Assembly: GCA_903843305.1 (NCBI GenBank)
Contig: CAIMPI010000030.1
Span: forward strand, 1-64,000
Length of the DNA: 64,000 bases
From: an uncultured Chlorobiaceae bacterium
GTDB lineage: Bacteria > Bacteroidota > Chlorobiia > Chlorobiales > Chlorobiaceae
Direction: 5' to 3'
Shown here: positions 10,162 to 20,761 of the stretch, piece by piece
Numbering within the stretch: position 1 is the stretch's first letter
Layout: each line of letters begins with the position of its first letter
Translations under genes and position numbers: made by a program
The notes under the pieces: model-generated
What the model saw: only the letters and a program-made list of their open reading frames with translations
What the model was told of the DNA's origin: nothing
Database searches by the model: none

Positions 10162-11118
10162 CTAAAGCTCTCCTGATCTTTTCAGATTCTCCGCTACCGC
10201 TCGGGCGTTGCGTTTCATCCTGCGAAGCCCGATGCGGAAAATCGGTGTTCCATAAAACAGTTCACGAAAACCTGACTTGGTAAGGTTCAGTATGCTCTCT
10301 GTCGAAATATTAACAAGTTCATCTCGCACTACGAAAGATTTATGGGCCATTATGCTTGCCTGCTGGTTATAGGGGCAAACCTCCTGACAAAGGTCGCATC
10401 CAAACACCCAGTCGCCGATCATTGCCGCCTCTTCAGTTGTAAATTCCCGTTTCAGCTCCACCGTCAGGTAGGAAATGCACTTTGATGCGTCAATTTTTCC
10501 CGGCTCGACCAATGCGCCAGTGGGGCAGTGTTCAAGGCAATTACTGCAACTCCCACAGTAATTCGGTAAGGGGCGTTTTGTGGAGGAAATCTCTTTATCA
10601 ATAAGTATTTCTCCAAGAAAAAGATAGGAACCGGCTGATGGTACATTTAAAAGAGTGTTTTTGCCTGTTTTTCCAATACCAGCTTTTTCTGCCCAGTTTT
10701 TTTCGAAGAGAGGAGAGCTGTCAACTGTTGTCAGTGCCGAGAGAGGTTCGCCCAGCACCCTTTTTATGGAGGCAAGGAGCTCTTCAAGTTTTGCTTTGAC
10801 AACAGTATGGTAGTCGTCAATGAGCGCATATTTCGAGATTTTCGGGTAGCCTTCCTGATGCTTTAGTGAGTAATTATAACTGATCGCCGTTGAGATGATA
10901 GTGTGCAGGCCGGAAAGCAGCATGGAGGGATTGGCCCGTTCTTCTATCCGCTGTTCCATATAGCTCATCTCACCATGCCGTTTTTCCTGTATCATGCTGG
11001 TAAAGCGTTTTAGCGCAAGCGGTTGCGGTGTCTGGGAAGAAAAGCCTATTGCAGCAAACCCAAGCAGTGCAGCTTCCTTTCGGATCTGGTGGGCAAGATC
11101 TGTGGAAGCGTCAGCCAT
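10162..11118 (-). CDS. queG: Epoxyqueuosine reductase
   Basis: Cobalamin-dependent iron-sulfur enzyme that makes queuosine from epoxyqueuosine in tRNA. The frame opens upstream to 11274, but the ATG at 11118 (MADASTDLAHQ) gives the usual start and 318 residues. GIGKTGKNTLL is the family signature. Two 4Fe-4S ferredoxin-type clusters are evident: CGSCSNCLEHCPTGAL and FGCDLCQEVCPYN. Its 5' end overlaps the upstream membrane-protein gene by 8 bp. It is the last gene of the long minus-strand run that begins at ychF. Confidence 0.95.
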   Translation of the reverse strand: MADASTDLAHQIRKEAALLGFAAIGFSSQTPQPLALKRFTSMIQEKRHGEMSYMEQRIEERANPSMLLSGLHTIISTAISYNYSLKHQEGYPKISKYALIDDYHTVVKAKLEELLASIKRVLGEPLSALTTVDSSPLFEKNWAEKAGIGKTGKNTLLNVPSAGSYLFLGEILIDKEISSTKRPLPNYCGSCSNCLEHCPTGALVEPGKIDASKCISYLTVELKREFTTEEAAMIGDWVFGCDLCQEVCPYNQQASIMAHKSFVVRDELVNISTESILNLTKSGFRELFYGTPIFRIGLRRMKRNARAVAENLKRSGEL

Positions 11119-11383
11119 AGCGTTTTTTTGCCATCTGCCGCAAACCTGAAAAAAGCAGTGACACCAGCATGAGCAGAAGACCCCACAGCAGTGAGATGCT
11201 GGCTCCAGCAAGGGCGGGGAGAATATCTGCGGTCGTAGCCATTGAGATGACTGCAGCAAGCCATAGTACAGCAATCAGCAACAGCGGAAACAGCCGTAGC
11301 GATTTCAGGAACGTGGGAAGAGTGGTGGCCGCCATCGCAACGGAGACTGTTATCCACCAAGTGGTATCAGAAATAAAGTGCAT
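11111..11383 (-). CDS. Small hypothetical membrane protein
   Basis: 90 residues with about three hydrophobic segments: an N-terminal one around TTWWITVSVAMAATTLPTF, a middle one around LFPLLLIAVLWLAAVIS, and a C-terminal one around GASISLLWGLLLMLVSLLF. It ends with the basic tail RQMAKKRYG. It lies 1 bp after the oxidoreductase stop and overlaps queG by 8 bp, so it is very likely translated as part of the operon. Family not recognised. Confidence 0.7.
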   Translation of the reverse strand: MHFISDTTWWITVSVAMAATTLPTFLKSLRLFPLLLIAVLWLAAVISMATTADILPALAGASISLLWGLLLMLVSLLFSGLRQMAKKRYG

Positions 11384-11384
11384 C

Positions 11385-13358
11385 CTAACTTGGGGTTGTA
11401 TTTGGTACCGACAGCGCGCCTGTCGGGCAGCTTTTAGTCATTACCACAATATCAACCTTGCCGTTACGTTCTTCGATCATGCGCACACAAATTCCGCAAT
11501 CAACGCACTTTTCCCGCTCCATGCTGATGTCGGCATTCTCGGCTTTGTAAAAACCGGGATGTTCGTGCTTTTGTGCGACCTGAACGAGAAGGTAACGGGA
11601 GGCAAGTTCCCGAAGACGACAGTCGTTAATGGCATTGCATTTGCATTGGAGACATCGCACCGCTTCCTCGCGGGCCAAAGCTTCCGTATAGCCGGTTACC
11701 GCTTCGCTAAAGCTTTTGGTTCGTTCAGATGGCGGCAGCTCCGGTACAGCGATTCTGGCAGCAGGTTGTTTTCGCTGATAGAAAGCTTGCGGGGCCTCGT
11801 CTTTTGCGCCGTATGATGAATTAAACGGAACTTTCGGAGCTGCAACCATCTCACCATGTAAAAAGAGATTGATGGAGTAGGCTGCCCGTTTCCCTTGCTC
11901 AACCGCGCGGATGGCGGTATCGGTGCCGGTAACACAATCTCCACCGGCAAAAAGCCATGGTGTTTCTGATTGAAGGGTTTCCGGGTTGACCAGCAGTTCG
12001 CCGTACTTTCCAGCGCCTGTACCCGCTGCTTGAGCCACAGAGTGGTCAATCTGCTGGCCGATAGCCGAGATAATGGTGTTGGCAGTTATGGTGAACTCCG
12101 AACCTTCTACAGGCATTGGTTTTCTCCGTCCAGAGGTGTCAAGTGCTCCCGGCTGCATTGTTATGGCGGTTATTTCGAGTGCGCCATTCATGCTCCCGAT
12201 TGCGGTTGGCGCTGCCCACTCGATAAGTGTGATACCTTCTGCTAAAGCCTCCTGAATTTCGGAGGCGTTAGCGGGCATCTCTTTTCTTGATCGGCGATAA
12301 AGAATTGTGACGTTTGATGCCCCAAGCCGAATCGCTGTCCGTGCAGCATCAATTGCTGTATTCCCTCCGCCGGTTACCACGACCTGATTGCCGGGATGCG
12401 GCTGATTACCTGACGCAGCTTTGCGCAGAAACTCAATGCCACTGGTCACACCGGGTGCATTTTCGCCCGCAATATTCATCGTTGCAGCCTGTTGCGCACC
12501 GACGGCAAGAAACACAGTGTCATAGTTACCATGAAGTGCTTCAAGAGTAACATCTTTACCGAAAGTTGTGTTAAACCGGAACTCCAGACCCATGTCGAGA
12601 AGGGTTGCCAAGTCACTTTCAATAACTGCATCCGGCAACCTGAAGCGGGGAATACCGTAACGCATCATCCCTCCAGCTTGTGCGCTGGCTTCAAGTATGG
12701 TCACCTCATGTCCGTTACAAAGCAGGAACCATGCTGCAGTGAGACCGGCTGGCCCCGAACCGAAAATAGCGACCTTTTTGCCTGTTTTCGGAGCAAGTGC
12801 AGGGATAAAACGATTGGTTTGCTCAGAATCCTTGTCAGCGGCATAGCGCTTCAGGGCACAGATAGAGACGGGCTGATCAATGCCATGCCTTCTGCATTCA
12901 TCCTCACAGGGGGCCGGGCAGATTCTGCCGAGAATTCCGGGAAGAGGAATGGTTTGCTTGATGATCTCTATGGCTCGCTCATCGTTACGGTTTGCAATTG
13001 CCGCAACAAAGTCAGGAATATTGCAGCCTGCCGGACAAGTTATCTCACAAGGGCCCATGCAGTCGCCTCCATGCTCCTGAATGATTCTCTCAAGATTTTG
13101 ACGCCTCATGGTGTTGAGTGTCTCGTTCTCGGTTTCGATAACCATTCCCTCCGATACCAGTGTATCACATGCCGGAACAAAGCGGTTTTTTCCCTTGATC
13201 TCGACAATGCACATCCAGCATGAACCTGTTTCTTCAAGGGATTTGTGAAAGCAGAGAGAAGGAATAACGATCCCTGCAGCAGTTGCTGCTTCAAGAATCG
13301 ATGTTCCGGGCGCTGCAGTAACCGCCTGCTGGTTGATGGTCAATAAGAGTTGCTTCAT
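11385..13358 (-). CDS. Ferredoxin/GltD-like FAD-NAD(P) oxidoreductase with Fe-S domains at both ends
   Basis: 657 residues, flavoprotein electron carrier. The N-terminal 2Fe-2S domain (PSLCFH, GSCWMC, VPACDT) resembles NuoG/HydA. A second cysteine-rich segment, [16 protein letters not shown], matches the NfnB/GltD linker that binds 4Fe-4S. The FAD site is [15 protein letters not shown] near residue 195, the NAD(P) site [17 protein letters not shown] near 325, and [15 protein letters not shown] near 470 closes the FAD domain. The C-terminal cluster is [10 protein letters not shown] with KSCPTG. It overlaps the ispH stop by 4 bp (ATGA), suggesting coupled translation and a possible link to electron supply. 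Partner and substrate are not known; comparable fusions act in formate or hydrogen modules. Confidence 0.88.
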   Translation of the reverse strand: MKQLLLTINQQAVTAAPGTSILEAATAAGIVIPSLCFHKSLEETGSCWMCIVEIKGKNRFVPACDTLVSEGMVIETENETLNTMRRQNLERIIQEHGGDCMGPCEITCPAGCNIPDFVAAIANRNDERAIEIIKQTIPLPGILGRICPAPCEDECRRHGIDQPVSICALKRYAADKDSEQTNRFIPALAPKTGKKVAIFGSGPAGLTAAWFLLCNGHEVTILEASAQAGGMMRYGIPRFRLPDAVIESDLATLLDMGLEFRFNTTFGKDVTLEALHGNYDTVFLAVGAQQAATMNIAGENAPGVTSGIEFLRKAASGNQPHPGNQVVVTGGGNTAIDAARTAIRLGASNVTILYRRSRKEMPANASEIQEALAEGITLIEWAAPTAIGSMNGALEITAITMQPGALDTSGRRKPMPVEGSEFTITANTIISAIGQQIDHSVAQAAGTGAGKYGELLVNPETLQSETPWLFAGGDCVTGTDTAIRAVEQGKRAAYSINLFLHGEMVAAPKVPFNSSYGAKDEAPQAFYQRKQPAARIAVPELPPSERTKSFSEAVTGYTEALAREEAVRCLQCKCNAINDCRLRELASRYLLVQVAQKHEHPGFYKAENADISMEREKCVDCGICVRMIEERNGKVDIVVMTKSCPTGALSVPNTTPS

Positions 13359-14344
13359 TCGCTGTGTTGTGAAGGGTGTTTCTGAGCGAAGTTCTTTTCA
13401 AGAGAGAAAGCTACTTTCTCAAGATGCCACATTGGTGTTGATGTGGCGCCGCATACGCCGACATTGTCAATCGATTTGCCATTACTGCCGTTAAACCATG
13501 CGTCCTGAATCTCATCAATATCTTCGATAAAAAAACTTCGGGGATTTGCGGCTTTGCAGATATTATACAACACCTGGCCGTTTGAACTCTTTTTTCCTGC
13601 TACAAAAATGATAACATCGTTGGCAAGTGAGAAGTCGTGCAGTTTCTGATTTCGGCTTGATACCTGACGGCAAATCGTATCTTTGAATACAAACGCAGGC
13701 ATGGAACGTACCCCGGTCATCTCTGCAGTAATGTCAATATCGCGGATTGCCATCCATGGCGAGGCTTCTGCAGAGAGCGCTTGAGCGAAATGCACTTCCA
13801 GATGAGCCTTCAGCTCGTAAAAGCCAGGTACGTCCATCGTGGTCTGGGAGATAAGCGCTGTTTTTTTCGTTGGGTCAAGTTTATTTATCTCCTCAGCATC
13901 ACTGAGGTCGGCATGTTTGATAATAACGGCGCTGTTATTGCATTGGCCGTTGATACCGATTACCTCCGGGTGGGTATGTTTTCCGTAAATAATGATCTGG
14001 TAGCCAAGCTCAAAAAGTAATCTTGTTGTGCGCTGCAACCTGGAGACGACAGGGCAGGTAGTGTCAGTAACAGTCAGATTGTTTTCTTCTGCAATCTTGT
14101 AGGTGGAAGGTGGCTCACCGTGTGCCCTGATCAGTACTTTGGCATTATTCAGCTCTTTGAAAGCGGTTTCATCAACAGTCACAAGTCCAAGTTTTTCCAG
14201 CCGCTTGACCTCGACCTCATTATGGACAACATCGCCAAACGAGTATAATCCTCCGGGCTCATGAAGCTTTTCTTCAGCGGCATTGATGGTTCCCTGTACT
14301 CCAATACAGAAGCCCGAAGAAGTTCTGTCAAGATTTACTTTCAT
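13355..14344 (-). CDS. ispH: 4-hydroxy-3-methylbut-2-enyl diphosphate reductase
   Basis: Last enzyme of the MEP isoprenoid pathway, reducing HMBPP to IPP and DMAPP with a 4Fe-4S cluster. The frame opens to 14443, but the ATG at 14344 ([13 protein letters not shown]) gives the normal start and 329 residues. The three cluster cysteines are in SGFCIGV, DTTCPVV and GVCGATSTP. The substrate-binding His residues are in HNEVEV, KHTHPEV-like [10 protein letters not shown] and RAHGEPP. In a phototroph this feeds chlorophyll tail, quinone and carotenoid synthesis. It lies 16 bp after murI and is coupled to the next gene. Confidence 0.96.
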   Translation of the reverse strand: MKVNLDRTSSGFCIGVQGTINAAEEKLHEPGGLYSFGDVVHNEVEVKRLEKLGLVTVDETAFKELNNAKVLIRAHGEPPSTYKIAEENNLTVTDTTCPVVSRLQRTTRLLFELGYQIIIYGKHTHPEVIGINGQCNNSAVIIKHADLSDAEEINKLDPTKKTALISQTTMDVPGFYELKAHLEVHFAQALSAEASPWMAIRDIDITAEMTGVRSMPAFVFKDTICRQVSSRNQKLHDFSLANDVIIFVAGKKSSNGQVLYNICKAANPRSFFIEDIDEIQDAWFNGSNGKSIDNVGVCGATSTPMWHLEKVAFSLEKNFAQKHPSQHSE

Positions 14345-14360
14345 GCTGTACACTTTATCG

Positions 14361-15164
14361 TTATACCTCCACCAAATCAACATTGGGAAGTGCGGAGCCC
14401 ATGAAGAGTTGATAGAGCATACTGAATTTTTGAGGCAGATCACTGACTAAAAGGTTTGGAACAGAGACTTTGTGTGATGGATTAAGCAATCCTGATTCTG
14501 AGAGGAGCTCTCTTGTTCTCAGTGCGACTGCTTCAGCCGAGTCAATAATGCTGATTCCACTGCCGAGAGTCTCTTCAATTACCTGGCGAAGGATTGGGTA
14601 GTGTGTGCAACCAAGTACCAGTGTATCAATTCCCTGTGTTCTTATCTCTGTCAGGTAGTGTTCAGCGACCAGCTTTGTGACTGGATGGTTGATAAAACCT
14701 TCCTCAGCCAGAGGAACAAAAAGAGGGCAGGCTTGCGAGATGACCTCTATATCAGGATTGAGCTGGTTGATGGCGTAAGCGTAGGCGTTTGAACAGACTG
14801 TTGCTTGTGTACCAATAACACCGATGCGGTTGTTGTTTGTAATCTGAACAGCCAGTTTTGCACCAGATTTTAGTACGCCGATAACTGGAATATTGCTACA
14901 CGATTTCTCAACGATATTGAGGGCAAGCGCTGAAACGGTGTTGCAGGCGACAATGATCATTTTTGGCTGGTATCGCATGAGAATGGCGGTATCGTCAGCA
15001 GCATACTTTCTTATCGTTATCTCTGACTTTGGACCATAAGGCACCCTTGCTGTATCGCCGAAGTAAATAATCCGTTCGTGAGGCAAAGCTGCCTGTATAG
15101 CCTTGACAACAGTCAGTCCGCCAATACCAGAGTCAAAAATACCGATGGGACTTTCAGTGTTCAT
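14361..15164 (-). CDS. murI: Glutamate racemase
   Basis: 267 residues, the usual size. It makes D-glutamate for peptidoglycan. [13 protein letters not shown] gives the catalytic Asp and Ser, IVACNTVSA the first catalytic Cys, and LGCTHYPIL the second, together with its His. It starts 3 bp after the ychF stop and sits in the ychF-murI-ispH run. Confidence 0.96.
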   Translation of the reverse strand: MNTESPIGIFDSGIGGLTVVKAIQAALPHERIIYFGDTARVPYGPKSEITIRKYAADDTAILMRYQPKMIIVACNTVSALALNIVEKSCSNIPVIGVLKSGAKLAVQITNNNRIGVIGTQATVCSNAYAYAINQLNPDIEVISQACPLFVPLAEEGFINHPVTKLVAEHYLTEIRTQGIDTLVLGCTHYPILRQVIEETLGSGISIIDSAEAVALRTRELLSESGLLNPSHKVSVPNLLVSDLPQKFSMLYQLFMGSALPNVDLVEV

Positions 15165-15167
15165 ACT

Positions 15168-16259
15168 TCATACATTAAAACGGAAAACAATCACATCACC
15201 ATCTTTGACAATATATTCTTTGCCTTCAGAGCGGAGCTTTCCTGCTTCCTTGACCTTGTGTTCAGAACCAAGCTCAATCAAGTCACGGTAGAACATGACT
15301 TCCGCACGGATAAACCCTTTTTCAAAATCAGAATGAATTGCTCCTGCCGCTTCCGGAGCGGCAGCGCCCTTACGAATGGTCCAGGCATGAACCTCTTTTT
15401 CTCCAGCAGTAAAATAGGTCTGAAGGCCAAGGAGGTCATAAGCTGTCTTGATCAGGCGGTCGAGGCCTGAGGTATGGAGCCCGAGGCTTTCAAGAAATTC
15501 CGGACGTTCTTCTTCAGGCAGTTCGGCGATCTCAGCCTCAGTTTTTGCGCTGATGACCAGCATTTTTGCGCCGGATGCCGATGCTATTTCCTCCACTTTT
15601 TTTGTATAGCTGTTGCCATCTGGAAGGTCGGACTCAGCAACATTGGCAGCAAAGAGAATTGGTTTGGATGAGAGAAGAAAGAACTGTCGGGCAATAATCT
15701 GTTCCTCGGCAGTTGAAAGGATTTTTCTGACAGGAATGCCTTCACTGAGGCCGCTGATTATTTTTTCCGCAACATCGAGTTGCTGCAAAAGCTCTTTTTC
15801 TTTTCTGGCGTTTTTTCTGAGTCTCTCAATTCTGCGCTCCATGCTGTCAAGATCGGCCAGCATCAGCTCAGTTTCAATAGTGACAATGTCGTCCGCAGGG
15901 TCAATTCTTCCTTCAACATGAATAATATTGTCGTCATCAAAACATCGAACGACATGTACAATAGCATCTACCTCCCTGATATGTGAAAGGAATTGGTTGC
16001 CGAGACCTTCCCCTTTGCTTGCCCCTTTTACCAGTCCGGCGATATCAACAATTTCAAGAGTTGCTGGTACAAGTGTCGGAGTTTTTACAACATTTGCAAT
16101 CTGCTGCATTCTGCCGTCAGGAACCAGGACAGTTCCGACATTTGGTTCTATGGTACAAAACGGATAATTGGCAGCTTCAGCCTGTTTTGCCGTGATGGCA
16201 TTGAAAAGCGTTGATTTTCCAACGTTTGGAAGTCCTACAATGCCGCAGCGAAGTGACAT
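15168..16259 (-). CDS. ychF: Ribosome-associated OBG-type ATPase/GTPase
   Basis: 363 residues from the ATG at 16259 ([19 protein letters not shown]). The longer frame to 16379 would run into the divergent promoter of cmk. P-loop GLPNVGKST, switch region [13 protein letters not shown]3 DIAGLVKGA, and the YchF-type NxxE site (ANVAESD) are visible. The C-terminal TGS domain ends with [18 protein letters not shown], the standard YchF terminus. It heads the minus-strand run. Confidence 0.97.
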   Translation of the reverse strand: MSLRCGIVGLPNVGKSTLFNAITAKQAEAANYPFCTIEPNVGTVLVPDGRMQQIANVVKTPTLVPATLEIVDIAGLVKGASKGEGLGNQFLSHIREVDAIVHVVRCFDDDNIIHVEGRIDPADDIVTIETELMLADLDSMERRIERLRKNARKEKELLQQLDVAEKIISGLSEGIPVRKILSTAEEQIIARQFFLLSSKPILFAANVAESDLPDGNSYTKKVEEIASASGAKMLVISAKTEAEIAELPEEERPEFLESLGLHTSGLDRLIKTAYDLLGLQTYFTAGEKEVHAWTIRKGAAAPEAAGAIHSDFEKGFIRAEVMFYRDLIELGSEHKVKEAGKLRSEGKEYIVKDGDVIVFRFNV

Positions 16260-16365
16260 AAATAAAAGGTTTATTGCATGAGTGGCTACATAAATAACAT
16301 GGGTTTTAACATGTAACCAATATGTTTGGAAAAAGCAAATATTTTTTATAAAATAGCAGGCTAAT

Positions 16366-17085
16366 TTGAAATGCTCCATAAAGGAGGAAATCGGGAAAAA
16401 GCGTATTATTATTGCAATTGATGGGCCGGCTGCATCCGGAAAAAGTACAACAGCCCGGAAAGTGGCGCAGCGACTTGGGTATACTTATATTGATACGGGT
16501 GCTATGTATCGGTCAGTAACTCTCAAAGCTCTGCAGGAGGGGGTTCTTGATGATTTACGATGTTCACCGGAGCGCGTTTCCGATTTACTTCAGGAGATTA
16601 CCATAAATTTTGATGGCGACCGTGTTTATCTTGATGGTCGAGATGTAACTGTTGATATCAGGGATAACCGGGTAAGTCGTGAAGTAAGTTTTGTTAGTGC
16701 ACTCAAACCTGTGCGTGACCGACTCAAGGAGATGCAGCAGGAGCTTGGACGGCAGGGTTCAGTAGTGATGGATGGAAGGGATATTGGTACTGTTGTTTTT
16801 CCTGAAGCTGAGCTAAAGATCTTTCTTGTGGCTGATGCTCACGAAAGAGCAAAACGCCGATATGCGGAACTGGTTGCAAAGTCTCCAGAGTGCAGCGATT
16901 TACCCGGTATTGATCTGCTCGAAGAGGAGATCAAAAGAAGGGATCATGACGATGAAGAGCGGGAATATGCCCCTTTGAAAAAGCACCCTGAAGCTTATGA
17001 AATTGATACATCGGATTTGACGATAGATCGTCAGGTAGAGATCGTATATAATCTTGCATTGAATATAGAAGAGAGGTGCCCGTAA
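16366..17085 (+). CDS. cmk: Cytidylate kinase
   Basis: About 230-239 residues. Phosphorylates CMP/dCMP. The P-loop is [17 protein letters not shown], with [30 protein letters not shown] and [16 protein letters not shown], all Cmk signatures. The frame has no ATG or GTG near the 5' end; TTG at 16366 is the only standard start. A perfect AAGGAGG at 16381-16387 lies inside the frame and is followed by ATC at 16390, not a normal start. rpsA follows 110 bp downstream, the usual cmk-rpsA pair. Confidence 0.95.
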   Translation: MKCSIKEEIGKKRIIIAIDGPAASGKSTTARKVAQRLGYTYIDTGAMYRSVTLKALQEGVLDDLRCSPERVSDLLQEITINFDGDRVYLDGRDVTVDIRDNRVSREVSFVSALKPVRDRLKEMQQELGRQGSVVMDGRDIGTVVFPEAELKIFLVADAHERAKRRYAELVAKSPECSDLPGIDLLEEEIKRRDHDDEEREYAPLKKHPEAYEIDTSDLTIDRQVEIVYNLALNIEERCP

Positions 17086-17195
17086 AAGAGTCCGGCATGC
17101 TTGTTACTACAATTTTTTTATTAACCCCTAAAACCGCTGGCCGATATCTCTCGCGACAGGCAGGCTAATTTACAAGAGAGGAAGGAAAAAACTTA

Positions 17196-18980
17196 ATGGC
17201 AGAAGCATTTACACAGGTAAACGAAAAAAAGGTCAAGGAACGTCCCGCAAGAAAAAAACTCAAATTTTTTGCACACTACGAGCCCGCTGAACTTGCATTG
17301 ATGGAGAAGCTTTATTCAAGCACTCTCAATGAAATTACTGAAGATGAGATTATCAAGGGAAGAATTGTCTCGATATCCAATAAGGATGTCACGATTGATG
17401 TCGGTTTCAAGTCGGAGGGCATTGTTTCTTTGCTTGAATTCAGGGATGAAGATGAGGTGCAGGTAGGGGATGACGTTGAAGTCTATCTTGAAAATATTGA
17501 AGACAAGATGGGCCAGCTTATTCTTTCAAAAAAGAAAGCTGATGTTCTGAGAATCTGGGACAAAATCTATGATTCAATTGAAAACGATACCATTATTAAT
17601 GGCAAGATCATCAATCGTGTCAAGGGTGGTATGACGGTTTCTCTTTCTGGTGTCGAAGCATTTCTGCCTGGTTCGCAGATTGATGTCAAGCCAGTTCGTG
17701 ATTTCGATGCTCTTGTGGGTCAAACCATGGACTTCAGGGTTGTCAAAATCAATCCGGTCACACAGAATATTGTTGTCAGTCATAAAGTTATTCTCGAAGA
17801 GGCTTATGCTGCCCGTCGAGAAGAAATGCTTGCCAATATCAAGGTGGGCATGGTTCTTGAAGGTACAGTCAAGAACATTACCGACTTCGGTATCTTTGTC
17901 GATCTTGGCGGTCTGGACGGTCTGGTGCACATCACCGACATAACGTGGGGCAGAATTAACCATCCTTCAGAGGTCGTTGATCTTGACCAGCCGATCAAGG
18001 TTGTTGTTGTCGGCTTTGACGAGAACAGCAAGAGAGTTTCGCTTGGCATGAAGCAGCTCGAGTCTCATCCATGGGAAAATATTGAGATCAAGTATCCTGT
18101 TGGCTCGAAAGCACAGGGTCGTGTTGTTTCCATTACCGATTACGGCGCTTTTGTTGAAATCGAGAAAGGTATTGAGGGGCTTGTTCATATTTCAGAGATG
18201 AGCTGGACACAGCATATCAAGCATCCTGGTCAGTTTGTGACTCTTGGGCAGGAGGTTGAGTGTGTCATCCTTAATATTGACAAGGATCATACCAAACTTT
18301 CCCTTTCCATGAAGCGGGTGAACGAGGATCCGTGGATTGCGCTCTCCGAAAAATATATTGAAAACTCCCTGCATAAAGGTACAGTCAGCAATATCACCGA
18401 TTTCGGTGTCTTTGTTGAACTTGAGCCCGGTGTCGATGGACTGGTTCATATTTCTGACCTTTCCTGGACCAAGAAAATCCGTCACCCAAGTGAGCTGGTC
18501 AAAAAAAACCAGGATCTTGAAGTCAAGGTACTCAAGTTTGATGTGCATGCAAGGCGAATTGCTCTTGGTCACAAACAGATCAACCTGGATCCTTGGGGTG
18601 AGTTTGAACAGAAATATGCAGTAGGTGCAGAGACCCCAGGACAGATTTCACAGATCATCGAAAAAGGTGTTATTGTGATCCTGCCTGGTGATGTGGACGG
18701 TTTTGTTCCGGTATCGCACCTTCTACAGGGCGGGGTAAAGGATATCCATTCATCATTCAAGATTGGTGATGAACTTCCTTTGCGTGTTATTGAGTTTGAC
18801 AAGGAAAATAAGCGCATTATTCTCTCTGCGCTTGAATATTTCAAGGACAAGAACAAGGAAGAGATTGAAGCATACCTGACAGCTCATCCGAATGAGAAAA
18901 AGGAGATTGAGGCGGCTACCGCTGAACTTGAGCCACCACTCAAATCAGTTGATAAAAAAGGTGGTGAGCAGAAAGCGTGA
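17196..18980 (+). CDS. rpsA: 30S ribosomal protein S1
   Basis: 594 residues with six S1 RNA-binding repeats, clearest in the repeated [39 protein letters not shown] and [20 protein letters not shown] segments. S1 helps mRNAs bind the 30S subunit. GAGAGGAAGG ahead of the ATG is a strong ribosome site. The last seven codons (AGGTGG... to TGA) lie within the 127-bp sequence duplicated by the downstream IS element, yet the gene is complete. The N-terminal extension ([15 protein letters not shown]) is basic. Confidence 0.97.
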   Translation: MAEAFTQVNEKKVKERPARKKLKFFAHYEPAELALMEKLYSSTLNEITEDEIIKGRIVSISNKDVTIDVGFKSEGIVSLLEFRDEDEVQVGDDVEVYLENIEDKMGQLILSKKKADVLRIWDKIYDSIENDTIINGKIINRVKGGMTVSLSGVEAFLPGSQIDVKPVRDFDALVGQTMDFRVVKINPVTQNIVVSHKVILEEAYAARREEMLANIKVGMVLEGTVKNITDFGIFVDLGGLDGLVHITDITWGRINHPSEVVDLDQPIKVVVVGFDENSKRVSLGMKQLESHPWENIEIKYPVGSKAQGRVVSITDYGAFVEIEKGIEGLVHISEMSWTQHIKHPGQFVTLGQEVECVILNIDKDHTKLSLSMKRVNEDPWIALSEKYIENSLHKGTVSNITDFGVFVELEPGVDGLVHISDLSWTKKIRHPSELVKKNQDLEVKVLKFDVHARRIALGHKQINLDPWGEFEQKYAVGAETPGQISQIIEKGVIVILPGDVDGFVPVSHLLQGGVKDIHSSFKIGDELPLRVIEFDKENKRIILSALEYFKDKNKEEIEAYLTAHPNEKKEIEAATAELEPPLKSVDKKGGEQKA

Positions 18981-19085
18981 GGTAAGTAATTTCTCTCTGT
19001 TGTACAGTAACGAAAAAAGCCTTCTCTTTTTAAGGGAAGGCTTTTTTCGTTAATAACCGTAACTTTTCAAGAGATTGTTTTTCTT
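18959..19085. repeat. Left copy of 127-bp target duplication flanking the IS element
   Basis: Identical to 20762-20888 except one base (G at 19036, A at 20839). It covers the rpsA 3' end, the shared terminator and a dead copy of the era 3' end. The repeats meet the IS termini exactly, so they are best read as a long target-site duplication. Confidence 0.93.
19013..19047. terminator. Bidirectional terminator after rpsA
   Basis: AAAAAAGCCTTC (19013-19024) pairs perfectly with GAAGGCTTTTTT (19036-19047). A-run and T-run at the two ends make it work in both directions. Originally shared by rpsA and era; the IS insertion gave each gene its own copy. Confidence 0.9.
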
Positions 19086-19099
19086 CCCGAGTTGTGCCA
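19086..19099. repeat. Left terminal inverted repeat of the IS
   Basis: CCCGAGTTGTGCCA, matching the right end in 12 of 14 positions when the right end is reverse-complemented. It abuts the left direct repeat. Confidence 0.75.
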
Positions 19100-19113
19100 G
19101 TTAGTGCCGAAAC

Positions 19114-20646
19114 TCAGAACTCAAGAAGTTGCTGAACCTCGTTTGTAAATTCGCTTGTACCCATCTGTTTGACATAAACCTCACCGGTTCGTTCATAACA
19201 AAGATGGATTTCATGGACCCGCCAAATTTCCTCCTGGATCTTTCGTAATGACCGGTGCATTTTTATTTCGAGGTATTTGCCCATCATCAAGGCCATAAAA
19301 CAGACGAGCATATGAGCCCTGATGGCATCCTCCGTGCGATGAAAGATCGGTCTGGCCTGCAGGTCGGATTTGCTCATGCGGAACGCCTGCTCCACGTTCC
19401 AGACATCATGATAGTAGTCGATAACTGCACTACTCGACAGCTCCTTCTCAGGGATGTTGGTGACATAACCTTTGATGCCCAGCAGCTTCTCTGCCTTTGC
19501 CTGAAGATCGGTATCGAAGATAAAGGGCTTGTCGGTGTCCTTGGTTTTCTTGACAAACTTTGCCCGCCGACCGAACTCGTTTTTTTCCAACAGGGCAAGC
19601 GCCCGTTTGACCTGTTTATCGAACTTTCGCTTGTCCTTCTTGTACCGGGACTCCGAGAACTCACAGATCATGGTGGCATTCTTTACGGCAGACTTGTAGC
19701 TGAAGCGCCGTAGAGCCTTATCGGTACACGGTAGTGTTTTGTGAACCTGATCAATGAAGCTCGCAGCAGTACTCGCCAAGCGAGCCCCTACGATGTAGCG
19801 GTATCCTTCAGTCTCCAGTTTCAGCATGTTGTCTTTCGAGAGCATGCCCGCATCGGCCACAATAACCGGCTTGGTTACGCCAACTCGCTCCTGAAACCGT
19901 TGAATGACCTTGAGCATCGTTTTTCCCTCGAAGGTGTTGCCCTCGAACACTTCATGCATGACCGGAAAACCTGAACGAGTAGTGATGAGGCCAATGACGA
20001 TCTGTGGCTGCATCGGCTTGTTGTCCTTGGAGAAGCCCGGCTTCTGAAAATCGTACTCCTTGAAGGATTCGAAGTACAGGGTGGTGACATCGTACAATAC
20101 CAGACTGAACTGCTCCAGCAACTCTCCTCGAGCGGTCTTGATGGCTGCGGCTTCTATCTCCTCCTGATGCTCCAAGAGCTCCGGAAATAGGCGATAGAGG
20201 GTTCGCTTCGCATAGGTGACCTTGAAATGCAACTCAAGAAGCTCCATCGAGCGCAACTTCGATGTCGGCTCGATGATGCGCATGAGTGCCAGATCAAGAT
20301 ACAGTTCCGGCAAAGAGCCCAGCCAACATTTTCGGGCGCAGGCGAGCAGCGCATTGCGGGCAAACTGATGAGTGATGCCAACGACGCTTGATTTGTCAAG
20401 AACCAACTTGAACAGTGATGATGAAGACGGTGTATCAGTACCAGTATCAGCAAACAGGTTTGGCTGGCGGCAATGGGCTTCGACGTATTGTTTGGCCTCA
20501 TCCAGCAACAATTCAAGCTCATGCTCGTCGTGGGCGCTGCCAATATGCTTGAGAAAAGAACGCCCCGTTCCTTTATTCTGAACTACCTGTACGGCAGTTG
20601 CGCCGGATGCAGTTTGCACCTTTCTGATTTTCAAGTCCCCACGCAT
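19114..20646 (-). CDS. IS1634-family DDE transposase
   Basis: 510 residues, IS4 superfamily with an RNase-H-like DDE core. Visible are LYDVTTLYFES with the first Asp, PVIVADAGMLSKDN with the second, and YHDVWNVEQAFRMSKSDL with the catalytic Glu in the Y-R-E-K arrangement. The N-terminal region (GRSFLKHIGSAHDEHELELL) is the DUF4277-like part seen in IS1634 members. The frame is intact, so the element may be active. Its codon usage is more GC-rich than the host genes on either side. Confidence 0.93.
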   Translation of the reverse strand: MRGDLKIRKVQTASGATAVQVVQNKGTGRSFLKHIGSAHDEHELELLLDEAKQYVEAHCRQPNLFADTGTDTPSSSSLFKLVLDKSSVVGITHQFARNALLACARKCWLGSLPELYLDLALMRIIEPTSKLRSMELLELHFKVTYAKRTLYRLFPELLEHQEEIEAAAIKTARGELLEQFSLVLYDVTTLYFESFKEYDFQKPGFSKDNKPMQPQIVIGLITTRSGFPVMHEVFEGNTFEGKTMLKVIQRFQERVGVTKPVIVADAGMLSKDNMLKLETEGYRYIVGARLASTAASFIDQVHKTLPCTDKALRRFSYKSAVKNATMICEFSESRYKKDKRKFDKQVKRALALLEKNEFGRRAKFVKKTKDTDKPFIFDTDLQAKAEKLLGIKGYVTNIPEKELSSSAVIDYYHDVWNVEQAFRMSKSDLQARPIFHRTEDAIRAHMLVCFMALMMGKYLEIKMHRSLRKIQEEIWRVHEIHLCYERTGEVYVKQMGTSEFTNEVQQLLEF

Positions 20647-20747
20647 GGGGAGAAAATAGCATTAGTGCCAATAACAAGGAACTCGAAAATCTTAAACACA
20701 ATAATATCAAGAACTTAAATTTTCTTGGTCAGCGCTTTTTTAATTTT

Positions 20748-20761
20748 TGGCACAAGTCAGG
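20748..20761. repeat. Right terminal inverted repeat of the IS
   Basis: TGGCACAAGTCAGG, the inverted partner of the left terminus with two mismatches. It abuts the right direct repeat. Confidence 0.75.

Larger units (their letters stand above)
19086..20761 (-). mobile_element. IS1634-family insertion sequence (1676 bp)
   Basis: Bounded by the two 127-bp direct repeats. Its ends carry imperfect inverted repeats: CCCGAGTTGTGCCA (left) and, read inward from the right, CCTGACTTGTGCCA, 12 of 14 identical. It contains one transposase gene on the minus strand. IS1634 elements are known for long, variable direct repeats, which fits the 127-bp duplication. Nearly identical flanks suggest a fairly recent insertion. 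Confidence 0.9.

Noticed and set aside
12492-13223. 243-codon plus-strand frame
   Set aside because: Antisense to the Fe-S/FAD oxidoreductase, whose cofactor motifs are unmistakable.
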